In this document: positions 58,737-64,000 of the stretch, one piece after another | Layout: each line of letters begins with the position of its first letter | Position numbering within the stretch: position 1 is the first letter of the stretch | Assembly: GCA_964488355.1 (NCBI GenBank) | Contig: CAZAUJ010000012.1 | Span: 1-64,000, forward strand | Length of the DNA stretch: 64,000 bases | Reading direction: 5' to 3' | DNA from: Thermoanaerobaculum sp964488355 | GTDB taxonomy: Bacteria; Acidobacteriota; Thermoanaerobaculia; Thermoanaerobaculales; Thermoanaerobaculaceae | Position numbers and translations under genes: made by a program | Notes under the pieces: model-generated | Told to the model about the DNA's origin: nothing | What the model saw: the letters and a program-made list of their open reading frames with translations, nothing else | The model's database searches: none

Positions 58737-60614
58737 TCAGCTGAGGGCCACTGCGGGCGAGGGCCGCCCAGGGCCCCGTAGGCGCTCCACCGGCACGCCC
58801 GTGTACTCGGAAACCATGTGGTAAATCTCTTCCCCCTCCAGCACTTCCCGCTCGAGCAGGGCCTGGGCAATGCGGTCCAGCACGGGACGATGTTTGGCCA
58901 CCAGTTCCTGTGCCCGCTGGTAGGCCTCCTCCACCAGCCGCTTGATCTCGCTATCGATGGCCACCGCTGTGGCCTCGGAGTAATCCTGGTGACGCGCAAA
59001 CTCCTTGCCCAGGAAGATGGCCTCCTCGCGCTTGCCGAAGGTGAGCGGACCCATGCGCGACATGCCCCACTCGCACACCATCTTGCGTGCCAGCTCGGTG
59101 GCCCGCTCCAAGTCGTTGCCGGCGCCAGTGGTGACCTTTTCCGCGCCAAACACCGCCTCCTCGGAGATGCGACCACCCAAAAGCACCGTCAGCTCGTCTT
59201 CCAAGTGACTCTTGGGCAGGAGGTAGCGGTCCTCCTCGGGCAGCTGCTGCGTGAGCCCTAAGGCCATGCCTCGCGGGATGATGGTCACCTTGTGCAGTGG
59301 GTCGGCATTGGGCAGCAGAGCCGCCACCAGCGCATGACCCGCCTCGTGATAGGCCACGATGCGTTTTTCCTCCTCGGACAAGGCCAGCGAGCGGCGCTCC
59401 GCCCCCATCATCACCTTGTCCTTGGCAAACTCGAAGTCCTCCATTTCCACCGCTTGCTTGTTGAAGCGAGCGGCGCGCAGGGCAGCCTCGTTCACCAGGT
59501 TGGCCAGGTCCGCACCGGAAAAGCCGGGAGTGGAGCGGGCCAACACCTCGAGGGAAACGTCGCTGGCCAACTTGATCTTGGCCGTGTGGACCTTGAGAAT
59601 TTCCAAGCGCCCGTTCAGGTCCGGCCGGTTGACCACGATGCGACGATCGAAACGACCAGGCCGCAAAAGCGCCGGGTCTAACACGTCCGGCCGGTTGGTG
59701 GCGGCAATGAGGATCACGCCCTCGTTGGACTCGAAACCGTCCATCTCCACCAGCAGCGCATTGAGGGTCTGCTCGCGCTCATCGTGGCCGCCACCCAAAC
59801 CCGCTCCCCGGTGCCGCCCCACCGCGTCGATTTCGTCAATGAAAATGATGCACGGGGCGTTCTTCTTCCCCTGCTCGAAGAGGTCGCGCACACGGCTGGC
59901 GCCCACGCCTACGAACATCTCCACGAAGTCAGAACCGGAAATGGAAAAGAATGGCACCTCCGCTTCGCCCGCCACCGCCTTAGCGAGCAGCGTCTTCCCC
60001 GTGCCCGGTGGGCCCATAAGCAGCACGCCTTTGGGGATTTTTCCCCCCAGCTTGGCAAACTTCTGCGGGTTCTTGAGAAACTCGATGATTTCCTGCAGCT
60101 CTTCCTTGGCCTCCTCCACACCAGCCACATCCTTGAAGGTTACACGCTTCTGGTCGGGGGTGAGCATGCGCGCTCGCGATTTGCCAAAGGCCAGGGCCTT
60201 GTTCCCACCCATCTGCATTTGCCGGAAAAATACCCACCACATGCCCACCAGCAGCAGGAAAGGCAGCCAAGAAATCAAGCCGGTCCAGAAGCCCCCTTGC
60301 GAAGGCGGCTCAGCCTTGATCTTCACCCCTTTGTTCCGCAGGACCTTGACCAGGTCTGGATACCCGGGAGAGTAGGTGACAAAATCGTAAGGCCGCTGGG
60401 AAAAAGGCCGAGGCCTAAACCCTTGGCTTCGCCCCAGCACCTCCTCACCGCGGATCAGCACCTCCGCCACCTCCCCCTTTTCCACTCGGTCCAAGAACTC
60501 GGAAAAGGGGATTTCCTGGGTGGCCGCTCGGGTGGTGGTGACCCAGTTCCACAGCACCACCACAAGAGCCAAAACCACCAAGAAAAGCATGATTTGCTTT
60601 GCGTTCTGCCTCAC
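58737..60614 (-). CDS. ftsH: ATP-dependent membrane zinc metalloprotease FtsH
   Basis: A 625-residue AAA+ protease. Two membrane helices (IMLFLVVLALVVVLWNWV and the later LISWLPFLLLVGMWWVFF) flank a periplasmic domain. Walker A is LMGPPGTGKTLLAKAVAGE, Walker B is IIFIDEIDAVGRHRG, the second region of homology is NRPDVLDPALLRPGRFDR, and the zinc site is HEAGH. It degrades membrane proteins and key regulators. The start is GTG at 60614; upstream frame extension has no start support. Its neighbours hpt and tilS are the usual ones. Confidence 0.97.
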   Translation of the reverse strand: MRQNAKQIMLFLVVLALVVVLWNWVTTTRAATQEIPFSEFLDRVEKGEVAEVLIRGEEVLGRSQGFRPRPFSQRPYDFVTYSPGYPDLVKVLRNKGVKIKAEPPSQGGFWTGLISWLPFLLLVGMWWVFFRQMQMGGNKALAFGKSRARMLTPDQKRVTFKDVAGVEEAKEELQEIIEFLKNPQKFAKLGGKIPKGVLLMGPPGTGKTLLAKAVAGEAEVPFFSISGSDFVEMFVGVGASRVRDLFEQGKKNAPCIIFIDEIDAVGRHRGAGLGGGHDEREQTLNALLVEMDGFESNEGVILIAATNRPDVLDPALLRPGRFDRRIVVNRPDLNGRLEILKVHTAKIKLASDVSLEVLARSTPGFSGADLANLVNEAALRAARFNKQAVEMEDFEFAKDKVMMGAERRSLALSEEEKRIVAYHEAGHALVAALLPNADPLHKVTIIPRGMALGLTQQLPEEDRYLLPKSHLEDELTVLLGGRISEEAVFGAEKVTTGAGNDLERATELARKMVCEWGMSRMGPLTFGKREEAIFLGKEFARHQDYSEATAVAIDSEIKRLVEEAYQRAQELVAKHRPVLDRIAQALLEREVLEGEEIYHMVSEYTGVPVERLRGPGRPSPAVALS

Positions 60615-60640
60615 GATGCCTTTCCCTTCAATCCTGCGCC

Positions 60641-61162
60641 CTAGGCCGCCTCGTCCACCAGACAAATCCCGGGCAGGTTGCCCCACTTGCCCTGGTACTC
60701 CATGCCGTAGCCCACCAGCCGACCAGGAGGCACATGATCGAACAGCACGTAGCGCGGTTCCAGAGCCACGCGCCGCAGCTCGGGCTTATTGACCATGGCC
60801 ACCACCTCCAGCGAGGCAGGACCTTGCTGTGCCAGGTGGGTGAGGAGGTAGTTTTCCGTCACGCCCGAATGGCAGATGTCCTTGAGGATGAGCGCGTGCG
60901 CGGCGGCAATGTGGATGCGGGTGGCAAAGGCCAGCTCGATGACCTCGTAATGGCCGCCTCCGCTGCGCGTGACGTTCACCAGCTCGTAGCGCACGGGAAA
61001 GGGTATGGCGCGTAAAAGGTCGGCCAAGAAAAAGGTGGCTCCCTTGAGAATTCCTACCAGCACCAGATCCTTACCGGCGTAGTCCTGAGCAATGGCCCGG
61101 GCCAACGCCTTTACGCGCTCGGCAATGGCTTCCGGGGGGATGATTTCCCTTGGCGCTCCCAT
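60641..61162 (-). CDS. hpt: Hypoxanthine phosphoribosyltransferase-like protein, divergent PRPP motif
   Basis: A 173-residue type I phosphoribosyltransferase fold, in the place where hpt always stands between tilS and ftsH. It keeps LVLVGILKGATFFLADLLRA and FDHVPPGRLVGYGMEYQGKW. However, the PRPP motif, usually close to VEDIIDTGLT, reads ILKDICHSGVTENYLL here: the first acidic residue is Lys, the second Asp is His and the Thr is Ser. The upstream loop is also unusual (NVTRSGGGHYEV). It may have changed specificity or weak activity. ATG 61162 follows GGAGG; it overlaps tilS by 52 bp. Confidence 0.8.
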   Translation of the reverse strand: MGAPREIIPPEAIAERVKALARAIAQDYAGKDLVLVGILKGATFFLADLLRAIPFPVRYELVNVTRSGGGHYEVIELAFATRIHIAAAHALILKDICHSGVTENYLLTHLAQQGPASLEVVAMVNKPELRRVALEPRYVLFDHVPPGRLVGYGMEYQGKWGNLPGICLVDEAA

Positions 61163-62451
61163 GGTTCCTCCAGTTCTGCCAGCACCCCGCTGGGCTGGGC
61201 CCAAGCTGGCGACACACCTACGCCCGGCACCCAGGCAATCGTACCATCAGCCTCCAGCACCGGCCAGGCGCGCCGCCAAGCGCCCGGCACGCCGAGGCGG
61301 GCCAGCTCCTCACGCACGTGGCATCCCTCCCAGCACAGGCCGGCAGGCAACGGCCGAACGCGCAGCGAGGCTGTGGCTATGCGGGGGGCGAGAAACGCGC
61401 GATGGTCAGCCCGGGCCAGCGGCTCGCCCAAGCCCAAACGGAAGCCGCCGGGAAGCAAAAAAACCCCGGGCACCCTCACAGCCACGGGCGAAAACGGAGC
61501 GAGCGGCGGAGGCTGTAAGGTAAGGCTTTCGCCTCGCCGCACCAGCACCCAACGCAACCCCAGGTCCAGTCCCCTGGGCTCGCCGCGCTCCAGCATGGCG
61601 CAAAAAAGGTCGAACTGCCTACGGGAAGGGGGTTCGGGCAAAAAGAGGCTTGCCCCTAGGCTCTGCAGCCAGCGAAAGCGCAGGGGTTTGGCCAAGGCCA
61701 CCACGCTGGCCACGGGAACCCGCTCCCCCAGGCGCGGTACCGGCACGGCGCTCAGCGCCAACTGGCTGAGGAAATCGTCATCCTGCGCCAAGGTTTCGGC
61801 AAAAAAGGCCAGGTGGGCGAAAGCCTTCGGAAGGGCTTGGGCCAAAAGGGGCAGCACTTTCCAGCGCAAAAAGGTGCGGGGGCGGTCGGGCAGGAGGTTG
61901 CTGCTGTCCTGGCGGAAGTCTTGCCCCAGCTGGTGCAGGTAGCGCCGCAGCTCCTCACGGCGAAAGTCCAAAAGGGGCCGGATAACCGCCCGCCACCGGC
62001 GGCGGATGCCGGCCACCCCCCGTGGGCCGGCACCACGCAGCAGCTTAAGCAAAACGGTTTCGGCCTGGTCATCCAAGGTGTGGGCGGTGGCAATGGCAGC
62101 CGCATGGAACTGCCGACGCCTGGCCTCCAAAGCCGCGTACCTTTGCTCCCGCCACCAGGCCTCCCGGGAAGGACCAGGCGGTGGCAGGGATAGGCGATCC
62201 AAGAAGAAGGGCAAGCCCAAGCGCTCAGCCAACTGCTGGCAAAAGCGCGCATCCTCGTCCGCTTCGGCCCCTCGCACGCCGTGATGCACGTGGCAGACGC
62301 CCAGATCGAGCTTCAGTTCGTGGCGGGTGCGCACCAACAGCAGCACTAGGGCGGTGGAGTCGCCGCCACCAGAAGCCGCGACCAACAGGCGCTGGCCAAC
62401 GAGCTCGGGAAATTGCTGGCGAAAAAGAGAGAGGAAGCGGGCCTCAAGCAT
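61111..62451 (-). CDS. tilS: tRNA(Ile)-lysidine synthetase TilS
   Basis: A 446-residue enzyme that converts C34 of tRNA-Ile(CAU) to lysidine, making it read AUA. The PP-loop is VAASGGGDSTALVLLLVRTR; the next motif is VCHVHHGVRGAEADEDARFC; later IATAHTLDDQAETVLLKLLR. The C-terminal half holds the substrate-binding domains. I chose ATG 62451; a frame open further upstream runs through the tRNA gene and is not real. The tRNA with anticodon CAU ends five bases upstream. Confidence 0.94.
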   Translation of the reverse strand: MLEARFLSLFRQQFPELVGQRLLVAASGGGDSTALVLLLVRTRHELKLDLGVCHVHHGVRGAEADEDARFCQQLAERLGLPFFLDRLSLPPPGPSREAWWREQRYAALEARRRQFHAAAIATAHTLDDQAETVLLKLLRGAGPRGVAGIRRRWRAVIRPLLDFRREELRRYLHQLGQDFRQDSSNLLPDRPRTFLRWKVLPLLAQALPKAFAHLAFFAETLAQDDDFLSQLALSAVPVPRLGERVPVASVVALAKPLRFRWLQSLGASLFLPEPPSRRQFDLFCAMLERGEPRGLDLGLRWVLVRRGESLTLQPPPLAPFSPVAVRVPGVFLLPGGFRLGLGEPLARADHRAFLAPRIATASLRVRPLPAGLCWEGCHVREELARLGVPGAWRRAWPVLEADGTIAWVPGVGVSPAWAQPSGVLAELEEPWERQGKSSPRKPLPSA

Positions 62452-62456
62452 GGCAC

Positions 62457-62531
62457 TGGTGCCGGCGAGTGGACTCGAACCACTGACACGGGGCTTATGA
62501 GACCCCTGCTCTGCCTCTGAGCTACGCCGGC
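62457..62531 (-). tRNA. tRNA with anticodon CAU (tRNA-Met; Ile2 not excluded)
   Basis: 75 nt with encoded CCA. Acceptor GCCGGCG pairs with CGCCGGC, discriminator A. The anticodon loop CTCATAA gives CAT, and the T arm is GTGGTTCGAGTCCAC. The 5' end does not mismatch, so it is not the initiator. The anticodon stem GGGGT/GCCCC fits elongator Met. Its place directly before tilS raises the chance that it is the tRNA-Ile2 that TilS modifies. Confidence 0.9.
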
Positions 62532-62577
62532 CCCGTCGGCGGGATTGTACCACCCGCTGGCAAATCTTCCGCTCTCC

Positions 62578-62583
62578 TATACT
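62578..62583 (+). promoter_or_regulatory. -10 box TATACT for a probably leaderless zinc-protein mRNA
   Basis: TATACT ends seven bases before ATG 62591. The AAAGG between them is too close to act as a ribosome site. The -35 region is weak. Confidence 0.5.
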
Positions 62584-62590
62584 AGAAAGG

Positions 62591-62791
62591 ATGGACGAGG
62601 AACGGGTGCTCACGGCCGTGTGCCCCGGCTGCGGGCAGGAGCGGCCCAGTTGGTCACTGAAGGAGTGTCCCATTTGCGGGAAGACCTCCTGCCTGCGCTG
62701 TGGTGTCCTGCAATACGGCCGGCAGTTTTGCTCCCCTCGCTGCGCCGCCTTTTTCTTCCATGGGGACCCGGAAGAGGTGGAAGAGGGTTGA
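62591..62791 (+). CDS. Small zinc-ribbon protein
   Basis: A 66-residue protein with four Cys pairs: VCPGCGQE, ECPICGKTS, CLRCGVLQYG and FCSPRCAAFF. Two zinc ions could be bound, so this is probably a compact double zinc ribbon for protein or nucleic-acid contacts. It ends in an acidic tail. It has its own -10 box and stands between tRNA/tilS and the aminotransferase-like gene. No function can be assigned. Confidence 0.75.
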   Translation: MDEERVLTAVCPGCGQERPSWSLKECPICGKTSCLRCGVLQYGRQFCSPRCAAFFFHGDPEEVEEG

Positions 62792-62810
62792 AGGCATGAG
62801 GCAAGCCGGC

Positions 62811-62816
62811 TACAAT
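62811..62816 (+). promoter_or_regulatory. -10 box TACAAT for the aminotransferase-like gene
   Basis: TACAAT is 25 bp before ATG 62842, which has a GGAGG ribosome site at 62834-62838. This is a normal, leadered start. Confidence 0.5.
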
Positions 62817-62841
62817 TACAGCCTCTTGGAACGGAGGTAGG

Positions 62842-64000
62842 ATGCCATCGCGAGCGGACGACCTCTTAGCTCAGGCGCGAAGCGTGCTTCCCCTGGAAGC
62901 CTCGCGGGCGGAGACCGGGCTCTTGTTGGCCAAAGCCCAAGGGTGTCGTGTATTTGACGCGGACAACGTGAGCCTGGTGGATTTTACCAACGGTGGCGGC
63001 AGCTGCCTTTTGGGTTTCGGCAATCAGTTCGTGCTGGATGCGGTGCGAAAGGCCGCCAGTTTGGGATTGGCTGCGGGCTTTGCCAACACCTTGGCCTTGG
63101 AGCTGGCCGAAAGCCTGGAGGAGTTTCTCCCAGGTTACAGGCCCTGGGTTTTTACTGCCAGCGAAACGGAAGCCTGGGAGCTCGCCCTGCGCTTTTGTCG
63201 GCGCCATACCGGCCGCATGCGCCTGGTGGTTTTCGACGGCAACCGGCCTGGTGCGGTGGAGGCGCTGCAGGTGCTCCCAGGCGGGCCGGTGGGTTTGTCC
63301 CTGCCTCGTCTCTCAGGCTTGGCACCGGAGGCGGCGCGGCTGGTGCGGGTGGTACCCTGGGGAAACAGCGAGGTGCTGGCCCACGTGCTGGGCGAGGTGG
63401 GGGTGGACACGGCGGCGGTGATTCTCGACCCGGTCGCGAGCCAGTTCGGCGTGATTCGCCCCGACCCGACCTTTCTGCACCAGGTGCACGAGCTGACGCG
63501 GGGCGTGGGCGCCCTGTTGGTGGTAGACGAAACCCTCACCGGTTTTCGCCTAGAGCGTGGCGGGGCCAACCAAGCCTTCCAGTTGGAAGCCGACCTGTTG
63601 GTGCTGGGCCGCGTACTGGGCGGCGGCGTGGCCACCTTGGGTGGTGTGGCCTTTGCTCGCCACCTGGAGGTGAAGTTGGCCGAAGAAGTGGCCCCACCAC
63701 CCTCGCCCTTGGCGCTGGCTGCCGCCGTAGCCACCCTGTCCGTCCTGCGCAACGACGCGGGCTACCAACGACTGGATGAGCGGTCCAGTCAATTGGAAGC
63801 TGGGGTGGTGGCCCTGGCGGAGAAGTTTGCACGCCCCTTGCGCATTAACCGAGTGGGGTCCATCTTCTCCCTGAGCTTTGCTCGCCAGGGGGTGAAGGAT
63901 GCGGCCTCCGCTGCTTCGTGCGACCAGAACACCTACCGCCGCTTTTGGGAGGCCGCGCGCGAGGCGGGGACCCTCTTGCCCGCGCGCTCGCCCGCGCCTG
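62842..64000 (+). CDS. Class-III aminotransferase homologue lacking the PLP lysine (3' end outside window)
   Basis: The frame is open to the window end, at least 386 residues. The fold matches glutamate-1-semialdehyde aminomutase and other class-III aminotransferases: FTNGGGSCLLGFGNQFVLDA, VVDETLTGFRLERGGANQAF and LLVLGRVLGGGVATLGGVAF. In active enzymes the last block has a Lys that holds PLP (LGKxIGGG); here it is Arg (codon 63610-63612, residue 257). The phosphate loop, usually NSGTEA, reads TASETEA, and the VEPV-type strand reads LDPVASQFG. It may therefore not be a normal PLP enzyme. Start ATG 62842 has a clear GGAGG. Confidence 0.75.
   Translation, partial: MPSRADDLLAQARSVLPLEASRAETGLLLAKAQGCRVFDADNVSLVDFTNGGGSCLLGFGNQFVLDAVRKAASLGLAAGFANTLALELAESLEEFLPGYRPWVFTASETEAWELALRFCRRHTGRMRLVVFDGNRPGAVEALQVLPGGPVGLSLPRLSGLAPEAARLVRVVPWGNSEVLAHVLGEVGVDTAAVILDPVASQFGVIRPDPTFLHQVHELTRGVGALLVVDETLTGFRLERGGANQAFQLEADLLVLGRVLGGGVATLGGVAFARHLEVKLAEEVAPPPSPLALAAAVATLSVLRNDAGYQRLDERSSQLEAGVVALAEKFARPLRINRVGSIFSLSFARQGVKDAASAASCDQNTYRRFWEAAREAGTLLPARSPAP

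Noticed and set aside
62457..62673. Longer tilS start at 62673
   Set aside because: The extension would translate the tRNA gene; the family starts at about 62451.

Overview
The window is 64 kb of GC-rich bacterial chromosome carrying mostly housekeeping genes packed head to tail, many overlapping by 4 bp (ATGA or GTGA). It probably belongs to an Acidobacteriota bacterium, possibly a thermophilic one related to Thermoanaerobaculum. This rests on a secreted protein with the VWFA-related domain that is typical of Acidobacteria (53690-55384), the GC content, frequent GTG starts and many apparently leaderless genes. The genus is an inference; no rRNA gene is present.

Region by region. 1-2531 holds a partial gene, a polysaccharide ABC permease and two frameshifted pseudogenes (a methyltransferase and a coiled-coil nuclease-like protein). 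2582-7163 holds a DnaJ with half a zinc finger, a membrane TPR-like Ser/Thr kinase coupled to a small P-loop ATPase, and folK. 7160-13758 (minus) holds a PpiD/SurA-type foldase, ruvA, ruvB, a lipid kinase and an ADP-forming acyl-CoA synthetase. 13874-22045 (plus) is the cell-shape operon: a FecR-domain protein, mreB, mreC, mreD, mrdA, rodA and RNase G. 22056-28610 holds an S9 peptidase, a fatty-acid desaturase, tRNA-Ser, a radical-SAM gene broken by two in-frame stops, and an M28 peptidase.

28607-34964 is a molybdenum cofactor block: moeA, then a Moco-type riboswitch, moaA, moaC, a MOSC-MogA fusion, and modABC for molybdate import. 35772-41757 is an exopolysaccharide operon of four glycosyltransferases and a WcaJ-type initiating transferase. 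It diverges from an enoyl-CoA hydratase gene across two face-to-face -10 boxes. 41777-44260 holds pyrophosphatase, a tandem DUF971 protein, thiamin pyrophosphokinase and an LpxL-like acyltransferase.

44242-49668 is the least ordinary stretch. It has a SPASM-domain remnant, a small coiled-coil protein, a methyltransferase, 590 bp without an intact gene, a large beta-rich protein without a signal peptide, and a frameshifted secreted Cys-rich protein. Three tRNA genes (Asp, Val, Gln) follow, with a decayed copy of the tRNA-Asp 3' end beside them. 50031-62531 (mostly minus) is a classical block: tilS-hpt-ftsH-plsC-SufT-like-Mrp, then folP-cdaA-cdaR-glmM, with the VWFA protein and a DsbA/DsbG-like protein between. 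The window ends with a small zinc protein and a class-III aminotransferase-like protein whose PLP lysine position is arginine.

No complete phage, IS element or CRISPR array was seen. The most notable signals are the Moco riboswitch heading both cofactor synthesis and molybdate import, the lysine-less aminotransferase homologue, the radical-SAM gene kept in one frame across two stops, and a recurrent -10-box-to-start-codon spacing that implies many leaderless mRNAs.
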